Assembly: GCF_000012825.1 (NCBI RefSeq)
Contig: NC_009614.1
Span: forward strand, 1,178,001-1,242,000
Reading direction: 5' to 3'
Length of the DNA: 64,000 nucleotides
DNA from: Phocaeicola vulgatus ATCC 8482
Lineage (GTDB): Bacteria > Bacteroidota > Bacteroidia > Bacteroidales > Bacteroidaceae
The position numbers and the translations under genes were made by a program. The notes beneath the pieces were generated by a model that had not been told where the DNA came from, made no database searches, and saw only the letters and a program-made list of their open reading frames with translations. Positions 28,510-37,141 of the stretch are shown piece after piece. Each line of letters opens with the position of its first letter. Within the stretch, counting starts at the first letter, position 1.

Positions 28510-29613
28510 TTATTCATAGCCCGGGCTAAGCAATATTTCATCCCAATCTGCCACATAAGTTTCCACATCCGTCTTCAAACCGCCTCCAGCAGGAGTCTCG
28601 GTCACTTTTATATTAAATATATACACATGGTTACGCACCACCTCAAACCGATCTCCAACCCCATCTTTTCTGAACTCGATCGTTTTTGTCTTGGTTTCAC
28701 CTCCATACGTGTAAGTCACATCCAAGGATACTGCCCGGCTGTCGTTATTTTCTTGTTCCGGCAAATAAATCAAATCCTCATAAGCCATTGTCACATTCAG
28801 TCCCGTATAAACAAAGTTCTGCGGCTTCATCGACAACCCTGTTACGTAAGGACTTTGGTACTGAATTGTTTCATCGGGGCTCAACGTAGCTTGTGACACA
28901 CAATACCCTTTATCATTAGCGTTATTCACCGTGATGCCGGTAATAATAAAATCGCCTTTTGTATCTTGAAGCCCTTGTTTCCCGTTCACCCAAAGGCTCA
29001 CCTTAGCCACTGCCCTATACAGTTTGCACTCTAAGCTTGGTCCTGCAGGAGGGACACCGGTAGCGGGACTGATCCCCCACATCGGCAGACGCCTTTCGGC
29101 CAGATTCCACGGGGTCGGACCAGTGTAATTATAAACCAATTTATTATAGATTTCAACGGCAGTATTGCCTACCATCGTATTAAGATATGCCTGCATTCCC
29201 TCACTGACTCCCTGAATTTGGTTCTGATTCAAATTGGCGAGAACCACCAACCGTACCTGTTCATTACCTATCGTCCTCTGCATAGTCCCTTCCAGTATCT
29301 TTTGGTCGGCATAATCATTAATCACTCTCAAATCCTCTACCAAATATTTCAGTCTTTGAGTAACCGCATCAATCACTAGTACATACACATCGCCTTCCAC
29401 AATAGTCCCCTGTTCCGGAGTGGTAAAATCCCAATTACCATCTGCTGTGGGCGCGTCAACCGTTCTGGAAGAATTCCCCGAAAGAGACAATGCAAGACGT
29501 ACCGGCGCTCTTCCGTCCCCCCCAGCCTTCGCCGCCAACTCGTCCTTCGCACACGACGAGAAGCACAGTCCGCAGAACACCGCCATCACTATATAGGATA
29601 AACCTCTTTTCAT
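28510..29613 (-). CDS. Fimbrillin-type lipoprotein (accessory subunit)
   Basis: 367-aa predicted lipoprotein: MKRGLSYIVMAVFCGLCFSS then the lipobox cysteine. The N-terminal domain VRLALSLSGNSSRTVDAPTA and VEGDVYVLVIDAVTQRLKY resemble FimA/Mfa-type fimbrillins (P_gingi_FimA class), and the C-terminal strand ETYVADWDEI is the likely donor strand. I chose 29,613 because it gives a signal peptide directly after the Mfa2-type stop at 29,637; the longer frame overlaps that gene. Probably an Mfa3/Mfa4-like accessory subunit. Confidence 0.75.
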   Translation of the reverse strand: MKRGLSYIVMAVFCGLCFSSCAKDELAAKAGGDGRAPVRLALSLSGNSSRTVDAPTADGNWDFTTPEQGTIVEGDVYVLVIDAVTQRLKYLVEDLRVINDYADQKILEGTMQRTIGNEQVRLVVLANLNQNQIQGVSEGMQAYLNTMVGNTAVEIYNKLVYNYTGPTPWNLAERRLPMWGISPATGVPPAGPSLECKLYRAVAKVSLWVNGKQGLQDTKGDFIITGITVNNANDKGYCVSQATLSPDETIQYQSPYVTGLSMKPQNFVYTGLNVTMAYEDLIYLPEQENNDSRAVSLDVTYTYGGETKTKTIEFRKDGVGDRFEVVRNHVYIFNIKVTETPAGGGLKTDVETYVADWDEILLSPGYE

Positions 29614-29636
29614 AGATTGCTTTTTTAGTTTCGTTA

Positions 29637-30695
29637 TTACATGTCCAGTTCGTTGAAGCGTACCACCCAATCATTGATAATGATGCTAGTATTAATCCAC
29701 TTCATGCTCTCGTCCAAAAAGAAAGTCATATTGTATTCGTCCTGGCGATCCAGATACTCCTGATTGGTCATCTCATGTCCTTCTGCTTCAGTAAGCAGCA
29801 AGTATTTCACTAATGGTATGGAAAGTACAGGCTCCCCTGTTTCCTTGTTGGTTATGGTGAGGCGGGGATTATTTTCAACCACCAGACGCCCTACGGTAAT
29901 CTGTGCAATAGCTACGCTGATATTGCTGTCCTCTGCATCTCCATCGGCACGTATTCCCATATCCGTGCCACCCTGCATACGGTAATAGGGATAATATGTT
30001 AATGTTTCGTCCTCCAGCAGCTTATTATCATAGTTCATCAAACCGTTGTCGTCTGTAATCGTAAATTCAAATTTATCTACCTCCACAGTCACTCCGTCCA
30101 TTTGCTGGAGAATGATGCGTATGGTGTTGGTGTTCTTCACCAGTGGCACAGTCACTACCTGCGAGCTTGCTGCCCGCGAGAAAGATTGCTTGGTCACTTC
30201 ACCGTGCCACAACGCAGAAAGTTTACTGTTCACAACAGCCGTTCCATCAGCCGCACGACTGTACAGACGATCCATCCTGCATTGCAGTTCATCTAGCGAG
30301 GATTCCCCTGCCGTAACCAAAGGCACTGAGAATGAAGCCTCATCATTCAGTCCCGCCCAAGTGACAAGATGATAGTCACCCGGTTCCAAATCCACTTTCA
30401 TGGTATATCCTTCTTCTCCCAGCACATCGCCTTCTTCTGTCTTCTGATATACCAACTTGCCGTTATCGTCAAAAGCATAAAGTGTCACAGTCCCCACCTC
30501 GCGCGAGAAAGCATCGGCATACTTCATGTTATAATCATACTTGAATTTCACTCTGTACTCTACAGAGCAATCTACCTCTTCTTCACCGAGTATGCTGTCG
30601 CACGACACAACGGCACTTCCCAATGTCATGGCCATCATCAGGCTGAAGGAGAATTGTCGGGCGAATGTATTTACTGTTTTCATGCTTTTGGTCAT
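29637..30695 (-). CDS. FimB/Mfa2-family fimbrial anchor lipoprotein
   Basis: 352-aa predicted lipoprotein with the leader ending in GSAVVSC. VEYRVKFKYDYNMKYADAF then REVGTVTLYAFDDNG at residues about 46-85 is the hallmark of the FimB/Mfa2 family, which anchors the fibre in the outer membrane and limits its length. The C-terminus IIINDWVVRFNELDM resembles the last strand of the major fimbrillin (IIPWIVRFNNIEF). It follows the major fimbrillin gene as in Porphyromonas mfa1-mfa2. Because the major gene is cut by IS66, transcription from the mfa promoter may not reach it. Starts at residue 1 or 5 are possible. Confidence 0.85.
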   Translation of the reverse strand: MTKSMKTVNTFARQFSFSLMMAMTLGSAVVSCDSILGEEEVDCSVEYRVKFKYDYNMKYADAFSREVGTVTLYAFDDNGKLVYQKTEEGDVLGEEGYTMKVDLEPGDYHLVTWAGLNDEASFSVPLVTAGESSLDELQCRMDRLYSRAADGTAVVNSKLSALWHGEVTKQSFSRAASSQVVTVPLVKNTNTIRIILQQMDGVTVEVDKFEFTITDDNGLMNYDNKLLEDETLTYYPYYRMQGGTDMGIRADGDAEDSNISVAIAQITVGRLVVENNPRLTITNKETGEPVLSIPLVKYLLLTEAEGHEMTNQEYLDRQDEYNMTFFLDESMKWINTSIIINDWVVRFNELDM

Positions 30696-30767
30696 TTTAT
30701 AATGTTAGAATATAGAAAGGTATAAAGGGGAGGGAGATGAATCCTCCCCTGTCTGTCATAGTGTTTG

Positions 30768-31443
30768 TTAGAACTCAATGTTATTGAAACGTACAATCCA
30801 AGGAATAATCTTAGCATTCAATTGCAAATAGAAATTATTATCACTCTCTTCACCGCTAGGATCTATTGTTATTGTTGCACCACCGATATTCTCGAATCCA
30901 GTAACTTTCAGTACATAGATATTATTTCTCATGATTGCCTTATCCATATACTGATCTCCTTTATTGTGGCAAATTTCAGATGAATAATAATAGCAATGTC
31001 CATTTTCATAAGTATCATAAGATGCATCTGCACCATTATCAGCTTTTACAGCATCAATAGATGTATAAAATTTATTATTGCATTTATAAATGGTACCAAC
31101 AGGCTCACCCGTTTCATCGCCAATCTGACCACGGAAAATAATACCAGTCACTAAAGCTGGTACTTGCTTTTCTTTTTTCACAATATTTTCTAAACAATAA
31201 GCCAAACGATGACCTACCTGTTCATTATCGTTAATATTAGCAGTGGGAAGATCTTGGAAATAAACTTGGCTATCATCGCTGGCCTCATCAACTTTATCCG
31301 CATTTACATTTTTCAATGCGTTATAGAAATATGATCCAAAAACTTGGTCGTAATCTGTTACATTATTCTTATTCTTTGAATTAGGATCAACCATATAGGC
31401 CATATTGTCTACACCTAACAAGCCTAAAGTCCTGAAGTTTTCC
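30768..31443 (-). pseudogene. Major fimbrillin, C-terminal part (interrupted by IS66)
   Basis: About 222 codons that continue the reading frame of the N-terminal part at 33,815-34,844. It starts at the target duplication (GAAAAC TTCAGG) and reads FRTLGLLGVDNMAYMVDPN, ending with IIPWIVRFNNIEF, the typical terminal strand of Mfa1/FimA-type shaft proteins used in strand exchange. An ATG inside the IS end creates a 227-aa open frame, but it lacks a signal peptide, so the piece is not expected to be exported. Confidence 0.85.
31436..31443. repeat. IS66 target-site duplication, left copy
   Basis: agttttcc directly before the left inverted repeat; the same eight bases follow the right end. Eight bases is the usual IS66 duplication length. 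Confidence 0.85.
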
Positions 31444-31469
31444 GTAAGCATTCGGCCTCGTGCGTGTTT
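31444..31469 (+). repeat. IS66 left inverted repeat
   Basis: 26 bp, beginning gtaagcattcggcctcgtgc, perfectly complementary to 33,789-33,814. Confidence 0.9.
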
Positions 31470-31489
31470 TTTTCCCCTCTTTTCCTTCC

Positions 31490-31497
31490 TACCTTTG
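31490..31497 (+). promoter_or_regulatory. -7 element of the IS66 genes
   Basis: TACCTTTG lies 26 bp before the accessory-gene ATG, matching the Bacteroides -7 box. Confidence 0.5.
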
Positions 31498-31523
31498 TGG
31501 CTTCATTATAATCTTAATCCATT

Positions 31524-32033
31524 ATGTGTTCAGTATTAGAATTTTCTAGCGAAAGTGATAAACTACGTACTCTCTTTTCCGAGTCTAACCATTTTGATTC
31601 TGTTCTTTTCATATTTGATGGCGGCCGTCGTTATAAAGTTTCGTCTTCCAGCCTTGGTATCCATTCCCCTCAGGACCTACTTCTCCCTTTAGGTCTTGGC
31701 CTTTTCCGCAGCAGTCCTTTTTGGTCTTATTACCTTTATCCCCAAGGTTGTAATTTCCATAAAGGTATTGACGGTCTTTGTGGCGAGGTCATCCGACACA
31801 CGGGTTCCTGCGTGTCAGAGCAGAGCTGTCATATTTTTCCCGACCGCTCCCGTAGCAGGTTGCATATCCTTTATCGGTGCGACGACGAATACCGTCTGGA
31901 ATGCCGTCGTCTGAATCGCGGTTCTTTCCTCTTGAAAAAGGAGGAACGGAAGAAGGATTTTCTTCAAATTTCCTGGAATCGCCTGAATGAGCTGCTTACT
32001 GTTAAAAAGTATCGGAAAACAGTTGAAAAGTAA
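31524..32033 (+). CDS. IS66 accessory protein (TnpB-like, extended N-terminus)
   Basis: 169-aa frame. Residues about 65-155 match the IS66 Orf2/TnpB fold: YYLYPQGCNFHKGIDGLCGE, then HIFPDRSRSRLHILYR and YRLECRRLNRGSF. TnpB is needed for transposition of IS66 elements, with unknown biochemistry. The first about 64 residues are serine-rich and not usual for TnpB, so this may be a fusion with, or remnant of, the first IS66 reading frame. The true start may be internal, but a -7 box just upstream supports 31,524. Confidence 0.7.
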   Translation: MCSVLEFSSESDKLRTLFSESNHFDSVLFIFDGGRRYKVSSSSLGIHSPQDLLLPLGLGLFRSSPFWSYYLYPQGCNFHKGIDGLCGEVIRHTGSCVSEQSCHIFPDRSRSRLHILYRCDDEYRLECRRLNRGSFLLKKEERKKDFLQISWNRLNELLTVKKYRKTVEK

Positions 32034-32101
32034 TTCCCCATTCTATAAGCCGTGCAGTTTTATTTTGATAACTTTGCCACATAATAAAAAGTGGATGTAC
32101 A

Positions 32102-33715
32102 GTGAAAGAACCGGTTATTACCCTTACTTTGGAAGAGTACGAAGAGTTGCGCAAGGAACATGAATGCCTTGAAAAGGAGCATGCGGAACTTCAGAGAAAA
32201 TACGAAGCCTCTTTGCAGGAGTATTCCCGCCAGGTCGAAGAAATCTCGGCCTGTACAGCCGTCATTGCCGATCTGAGATGGAAATTGGCTGACTTGACAC
32301 GCCGTTTATGGGGTAAATCCAGTGAAAAACGTCATCTTCCCGAAGATGCCGGCCAGCTGAGCATCTGTTTCGAGTCTCCGTCCGATGTCAATGACCCGGT
32401 AGCGGAAGAACAGAAAACCGCTGGGAAATCCGTCACATCGGAGAATGGCTACAATCGTTTCCGTAAAAGCTTCACGAAAAAGATCACTCCCCACGCCCGT
32501 AAGCCCATCGACCCGTCCCTTCCCCGTGAGGAGATTATCATTCCCATGCCGGAAGGCCTTTCGTTGGAGGGAGCGACGAAGCTGGGAGAGGAAGTGAGCG
32601 AACAGTATGCTGTCAGTCCCGCCCGATTCTATGTGAAACGCATCATCCGTCCTAAATACCGGCTCGCCGACGGTCGTATCATAACCGCTCCCATGCCCGT
32701 AATGGCACATCCCCACAGCAATGCCTCGGAAAGTGTACTGGCCCACATTGCTACCGCCAAATATTACGACCACCTGCCTCTGCACAGACAGCTGGATATC
32801 TTTGAGCGTGAAGGAATCCATCTGAGTCCTTCCACCGTAAGTAACTGGATGATGGCTGCCGCACAGCGTCTGGAACCAATCTATAATGAACTTCGTGAAC
32901 TGGTCAAGGACAGCTATTACGTCATGGCCGATGAGACACCCCATCCCGTACTTGAAAGCGACCGGCCCGGTGCTCTTCACCGCGGGTATATGTGGAACTT
33001 CTATCTGCCCCGGTTCCATACCCCCTTCTTTGAATATCACAAGGGCCGTGGCAGCAGCGGAATAGACACACTGCTGGCAGGACAGGTCCGGGTGGTACAG
33101 AGTGACGGCTTTGCAGTATATGACAAGTTCGACACGCTACCCGGAAAGTTGCATCTGTGCTGCTGGGCGCACGTCAGGCGCAACTTTGTGGAAGCGGAAG
33201 GAAATGACCCTCCCAGAGCAAGGCATGCACTTGGAAAAATAGGCGGACTGTATGCCGTGGAGGAGAAAATCAGAATGGAACATCTGGAAGGGGAGGCGGT
33301 GGTAAAGCTTCGCCGGGAAAAATCGTACCCTATTATCAAAGAACTGGAAAAATGGTGCAAGGAGGAATATGGACATACGGTCGATAAATCGCCTATTGCC
33401 AAGGCCATGTTCTATATGTACACACGCTTTGAACAACTGTCCGGATATGTCAATGACGCACAGTTCTGCATTGACAATAATCCGGTGGAGCGTTCTATAA
33501 GGCCGTTGACTTTAAACAGAAAAAATACGCTCTTCTCCGGATCACATGAGGCAGCACATGCAGCGGCAATTTTCTTTTCACTGATGGGATGCTGTAGGGA
33601 AAATAAGGTGAACCCAAAACTATGGATGCAGGACGTGCTGATTAGGGTACAGGAGAAAGAAAGAGAAGAGAAAAACGATTACACCGATTTACTGCCATTT
33701 AATTGGAAAGGATAA
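32102..33715 (+). CDS. IS66 family transposase
   Basis: 537-aa DDE transposase. The N-terminus is a coiled coil (LEEYEELRKEHECLEKEHAE), followed by LWGKSSEKRHLPED typical of IS66, a zinc-finger/HTH region, catalytic aspartates in VMADETPHPV near residue 277 and VQSDGFAVYD near 335, and the glutamate in NNPVERSIRPLTLNRKN near 464, plus the IS66 C-terminal domain. Full length and uninterrupted. Confidence 0.95.
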   Translation: MKEPVITLTLEEYEELRKEHECLEKEHAELQRKYEASLQEYSRQVEEISACTAVIADLRWKLADLTRRLWGKSSEKRHLPEDAGQLSICFESPSDVNDPVAEEQKTAGKSVTSENGYNRFRKSFTKKITPHARKPIDPSLPREEIIIPMPEGLSLEGATKLGEEVSEQYAVSPARFYVKRIIRPKYRLADGRIITAPMPVMAHPHSNASESVLAHIATAKYYDHLPLHRQLDIFEREGIHLSPSTVSNWMMAAAQRLEPIYNELRELVKDSYYVMADETPHPVLESDRPGALHRGYMWNFYLPRFHTPFFEYHKGRGSSGIDTLLAGQVRVVQSDGFAVYDKFDTLPGKLHLCCWAHVRRNFVEAEGNDPPRARHALGKIGGLYAVEEKIRMEHLEGEAVVKLRREKSYPIIKELEKWCKEEYGHTVDKSPIAKAMFYMYTRFEQLSGYVNDAQFCIDNNPVERSIRPLTLNRKNTLFSGSHEAAHAAAIFFSLMGCCRENKVNPKLWMQDVLIRVQEKEREEKNDYTDLLPFNWKG

Positions 33716-33725
33716 ACAGGAAAGC

Positions 33726-33778
33726 TATAATAAAGTCAAAAGCCAGACATGCTTCGTCTGGCTTTTGACTTTATTATA
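33726..33778. terminator. Perfect hairpin at the IS66 right end
   Basis: 23-bp perfect arms (33,726-33,748 and 33,756-33,778) with a 7-base loop atgcttc, AT-rich at the base. It ends transposase transcription and would also block read-through from the fimbrial promoter into the element. Confidence 0.85.
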
Positions 33779-33788
33779 ACTTGGAGAG

Positions 33789-33814
33789 AAACACGCACGA
33801 GGCCGAATGCTTAC
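33789..33814 (-). repeat. IS66 right inverted repeat
   Basis: 26-bp complement of the left repeat, ending gaggccgaatgcttac; followed by the target duplication at 33,815-33,822. Confidence 0.9.
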
Positions 33815-33822
33815 AGTTTTCC
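33815..33822. repeat. IS66 target-site duplication, right copy
   Basis: agttttcc follows the right inverted repeat directly and matches the left copy. Confidence 0.85.
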
Positions 33823-34844
33823 CAGCTCGCATCCGTCAAATGTCTTGCCGTATACACAGAATTTGAAAGATTCACCAACGCGTATTTATCCAGTTTCACT
33901 GTCCAGTCAAGCTCACCATCAGTAGATGTAGTATAATATTCAAATTTGGGGAACGGCTCAAGAAGAGTAAAAATATGTTCACCTGTCTGACCATAAGTTT
34001 TTTCTGTCTTTATAAAAGCTCTTCTATCAGTTCCATCTGTTCCCTCATGTATCCAAACATCAGAATTATCATTATCCAAATTCTTTGCCTTATGCAAACC
34101 TGTCAAACGAACGGCTTTATTATCGGGATATATATAGTAACCACTTGTAGTTTCCGCAATGGCATAATCAGTAGTTTGTACTGTAAGAGGATATAAGTTA
34201 TTTGGTTTAGCAATTACATAATTTATCTTTGAAACAACACGTTCCACCTCTACCTCTTTTATTGTTGGATCTTCATAGTTGTTGGATAAAACGTCTACCT
34301 TTATCTCTTTTTTGTTCACCATCATAAATTGACCGGCAGCAGCTATTGTTATATCACCAGTTGTTGTATAAGAACTTTCTGCAATTTGTTCATACTTAGA
34401 CTTATCAGTCGATTGTTGGCTGTTGGCAATAGCTTCTATTGACTCAGTCGGATTTAACACAACAAGCACTTTATACCATCCAGAATTTGCCAATGTAAAG
34501 AAAGGATTATAAATGGTCTCTCCACTAGCCGTAGTTTCATTCAATTGTGCCTTTGTTAAATAACCACCGAATTCTTCTTTAGTAAGATTTCCATTTTCAT
34601 CTAGTCTATTTAAAATTATAACGGCATCTGTTACAGTTGATTCACCTTCGATACCTGGATCCGTTACACCGCTTTCTTCATTATCAGCTGCGCGTGATGA
34701 GTTTGATGTAGAACTTATCACTAATGAAAGGTTACCCTTCACTTTCTCTGGTTGATTCACATTGTTTTTCACAATGTCCTCATTCGTACATGCTACCATG
34801 GCAGCATATGCCAACATTCCTAATAATAATCCCTTAATCTTCAT
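33815..34844 (-). pseudogene. Major fimbrillin (Mfa1/FimA type), N-terminal part
   Basis: Lipoprotein leader MKIKGLLLGMLAYAAMVAC with lipobox cysteine at residue 19, then NEDIVKNN and LSLVISSTSNSSRAADNEES with an arginine typical of the maturation site of Mfa1/FimA subunits. The frame runs into the IS66 end and stops at 33,774 after a few foreign residues (CKHSASCVFLSKL). Joining 33,815 to 31,435 restores DASWENFRTLGLLG in frame and gives 565 aa, close to Mfa1 of Porphyromonas. It is the first gene after a promoter with repeated dyads and should be the shaft subunit. Confidence 0.88.
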
Positions 34845-34905
34845 AATCCTAAGTTTTTAAATTATAAACTATTTTTGTAATTTCCATTCTTGTTTGTCAA
34901 CACAG

Positions 34906-34913
34906 CAAAGGTA
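34906..34913 (-). promoter_or_regulatory. -7 element of the major fimbrillin gene
   Basis: TACCTTTG on the minus strand, 62 bp before the start codon, matches the Bacteroides -7 box. The two dyad repeats lie immediately upstream of the expected -33 region. Confidence 0.6.
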
Positions 34914-34940
34914 AGTGGTTAATCGTATAAACCTTAATCG

Positions 34941-34978
34941 GTATTTTCGACAAAATAGATTGGTATCTTTGACAAAAT
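34941..34978 (-). promoter_or_regulatory. Two 22-bp-spaced operator-like repeats
   Basis: gtattttcgacaaaat (34,941-34,956) and gtatctttgacaaaat (34,963-34,978) match at 14 of 16 positions and start 22 bp apart, two helical turns. The first is a near-perfect dyad, ATTTT-N4-AAAAT. Position just upstream of the -33 region suggests an activator site. Confidence 0.5.
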
Positions 34979-35278
34979 GACTTTATATCGTCTTTTACAG
35001 GGCATTTCCATCATACGTGAATAAAATACCCTACACGTTGAAAGAATCACCTCTTACATTTTTCCATTAAAAAAGAAGAGAAAAAAAACAAGGATAACAT
35101 GTACTTTTTTTTCACTACATCAAACAGATCGGACAGTGTGGCATTTCAGCAAAATATCCCTCCATAAAAGCCGCCCTCATCAACATATGCGGAAGCCAAA
35201 TCTAAAGTGGGAATCACCCGTAAAAACATAAAAATGTAGTGAGCAAGTGTTTCTCTCATCAAGAAGTACACATTCCTT

Positions 35279-35334
35279 CACATACGTACATATCCATAGA
35301 CCTATACAATTATATAGGCTTATGCGTACGTATA
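35279..35334. repeat. Palindromic stretch
   Basis: Arms containing catacgtaca and tgcgtacgtata flank an inner perfect stem cctata-caatta-tatagg. It could form a cruciform or RNA hairpin in the OmpA/TPR transcript tail. Confidence 0.5.
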
Positions 35335-35369
35335 TAAATACTACATGTTCAAAGACAAGGGTATTTCTT

Positions 35370-35452
35370 AAAAAGATCAAGTCGTTTTCAAAAAAGACGG
35401 CGAGCTTTTTTAAAAAGATGGCGAGCTTTTTAAAAAACGTCTTGATCTTTTT
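35370..35452. repeat. Inverted repeat enclosing a 21-bp tandem repeat
   Basis: Outer arms aaaaagatcaagtcgtttt and aaaacgtcttgatcttttt face each other. Between them the unit ga(c/t)ggcgagctttttt plus an A run occurs twice, starting at 35,396 and 35,417 (21-bp period). Confidence 0.7.
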
Positions 35453-35566
35453 TGCCACTGCCGGAACTTCGACTTCCGACATATTCCATAAAGCCCCCAA
35501 CCGACAGATTATGTAAAATTCAACTTAAAAACACTGTGAGGACACTAATGCGCTGAACTTTAATTC

Positions 35567-35601
35567 AAAATCCGGGAATAGACTCCACTACCCCGGATTT
35601 T
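35567..35601 (-). terminator. Hairpin after the OmpA/TPR fimbrial gene
   Basis: A perfect 10-bp stem aaaatccggg / cccggatttt with a 15-nt loop lies about 70 bp downstream of the minus-strand gene. The T-tract is weak, so it may attenuate rather than stop transcription. Confidence 0.55.
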
Positions 35602-35668
35602 ACCTTGCGCTTTTCGCAAAGAACAAGTTTCTTCTAACATCTTTTATTGTACTGTTTGTCTATATGTC

Positions 35669-37129
35669 TTATTTTACAAAGATTGCTTCATCCTTACGTT
35701 TATTGGTCACTTCTTCCAAATTGGCTCCGGCTTCGACGGAATCCTTGGCCTGTGCCTGTTTGAAATAATTCTCAGCAGAGTCGAGGTCCCCTTGCAACAG
35801 TTTCAGTACGCCTCTGTTGTTCAGCGTCGCACTCGCCTGTGCATCGGCCTTGTCCAAATAACGTACCGCCTGTTGCAAGTCACCCCGTTGGAGTTCGATA
35901 GCGGCAGCGTTTATATTCGCTGTTGGGTCATCAGGAAACATGCGCACTGCCACATCGAACACTTCGTTAAACTCGTCACTCCCCTTTTCGTATGTTTGGG
36001 CAACCAGAAACATTTCCTGCAAGCTCAACTGCTGGGGACGGAGCTTTATAATCTGTTTTGCCTCTTCCACATCAAATCCGCGAACTACATAACGTACAGT
36101 GTAATCAGAGTGACGCAAAGCCGGATAACAATCCTGTAGTAATGCGGCATATACCTTTCCACCATCCAAGGCCTTAATGCGTTCCTCCTTCACGTCAAAA
36201 TCGCTCTCATTCTTATCTATTATGGACAAAATCTCTTCTTTCAGCGGTAAATCATTCTTAGCCACATACGCACGCAGTCCGGCCCAGTCCTCGGGTACAG
36301 AATTCACCTTGAACAAATCCGCTTTAAAGCCATACTCATTCATTACATAACTCTTCAATGCCTCAGCACGCCCCTGAGCCAAACGCGCATTGGCCGCATA
36401 TCTGCCCTCAGGAGAAGCATAACCCACAATAGCTATTTCAGTAATGGTAGTATTGACATCATTTTTCACTACATCCACCGTATGTTTGATAGCAGCCAGT
36501 TCGGATGGATTACGACGATAATCAGGATAAATATTCATCTGATTTACCGGAAAATCCAAATAAGCACGTCCTTCCTCGGCACGATTCTTCACAGCCTCGA
36601 CAGCAGGAGAAACGAATGCCACGACAGGTTTTACCACATAGCGTTCCAAATTGGCACGAGTTATAAAGGCACTGTTTTCTTCTTTCTGACAATCGGCACA
36701 GCCACGTATAGCAGCCTGCAGTTCCAGTTCTGCACCATTCATCCATTTCTCGTATGGAATACGGGCTGAATAATTTACAGTCTGTTCCGTTCCATTCTTA
36801 CGACGAAGAATGGTATATGCATCCGACGGAATACTGCGTTCACGCTGTTGCACGATGGAACGGATACGCCCATATACCCAAATAGCAGGCAAAATCCTGT
36901 TATAACTGTTATCCTGTGTCTTCAAAACCGGAGTCAGAGTTGCCACACAGTTGGAAGAAAGCTCCATTGCAGCCGGCAACGTGATATCCATTCCTATCAT
37001 CACCTGTCCATTATCACTAATCAGGATTGACTGATTGCTGACTTGTACCTGACCACCTGATAATGTCTGTGCACCTACCGGAATAGCCGGTATCAATAAT
37101 ATAAGAAGTATATAACATATAAGTTTCAT
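35669..37129 (-). CDS. DUF3868-type OmpA/TPR fimbrial assembly protein
   Basis: 486-aa protein with a signal peptide (LLILLIPAIPVGAQ). Residues about 20-180 match the DUF3868 beta domain (LPAAMELSSNCVATLTPVL), residues about 250-310 an OmpA-like core (EIAIVGYASPEGRYAANARL, AQGRAEALKSYV), and the C-terminus TPR-like repeats (NINAAAIELQRGDLQQAVRY). DUF3868 and DUF3575 genes commonly precede Mfa-type fimbrillins in Bacteroidetes; a periplasmic/outer-membrane assembly or peptidoglycan-anchoring role is inferred. It follows the DUF3575 gene by 12 bp. Confidence 0.85.
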   Translation of the reverse strand: MKLICYILLILLIPAIPVGAQTLSGGQVQVSNQSILISDNGQVMIGMDITLPAAMELSSNCVATLTPVLKTQDNSYNRILPAIWVYGRIRSIVQQRERSIPSDAYTILRRKNGTEQTVNYSARIPYEKWMNGAELELQAAIRGCADCQKEENSAFITRANLERYVVKPVVAFVSPAVEAVKNRAEEGRAYLDFPVNQMNIYPDYRRNPSELAAIKHTVDVVKNDVNTTITEIAIVGYASPEGRYAANARLAQGRAEALKSYVMNEYGFKADLFKVNSVPEDWAGLRAYVAKNDLPLKEEILSIIDKNESDFDVKEERIKALDGGKVYAALLQDCYPALRHSDYTVRYVVRGFDVEEAKQIIKLRPQQLSLQEMFLVAQTYEKGSDEFNEVFDVAVRMFPDDPTANINAAAIELQRGDLQQAVRYLDKADAQASATLNNRGVLKLLQGDLDSAENYFKQAQAKDSVEAGANLEEVTNKRKDEAIFVK

Positions 37130-37141
37130 AATCCGTAATTT

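Larger units (their letters stand above)
31444..33814 (+). mobile_element. Complete IS66-family insertion sequence
   Basis: The 2,371-bp element is bounded by 26-bp perfect inverted repeats starting gtaagcattcggcctcgtgc (left 31,444-31,469; right 33,789-33,814) and flanked by the 8-bp duplication agttttcc. It carries a TnpB-type accessory gene and the DDE transposase, its own -7 element and a 23-bp perfect terminator hairpin at the right end. It is inserted in the major fimbrillin gene, in the opposite orientation. Ends, duplication and genes are intact, so it looks recent and possibly active. Confidence 0.95.
34845..35668. other. Regulatory intergenic region upstream of the major fimbrillin
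   Basis: 824 bp without a credible gene; the open frames in it arise from A/T-rich repeats. It holds the fimbrillin promoter, two dyad repeats, a palindromic stretch near 35,279-35,334, the nested repeat at 35,370-35,452 and a hairpin after the OmpA/TPR gene. Confidence 0.7.

Noticed and set aside
31696-31914. 72-residue frame inside the IS66 accessory gene
   Set aside because: It is in another frame of the TnpB-like gene and lacks any IS66 family motif.
32306-33040. 244-residue frame antisense to the IS66 transposase
   Set aside because: Shadow of the transposase; no independent features.
35180-35516. Open frames on both strands rich in Lys/Phe
   Set aside because: They are translations of the A/T-rich repeats and the hairpin; repeated DNA explains them better than coding.
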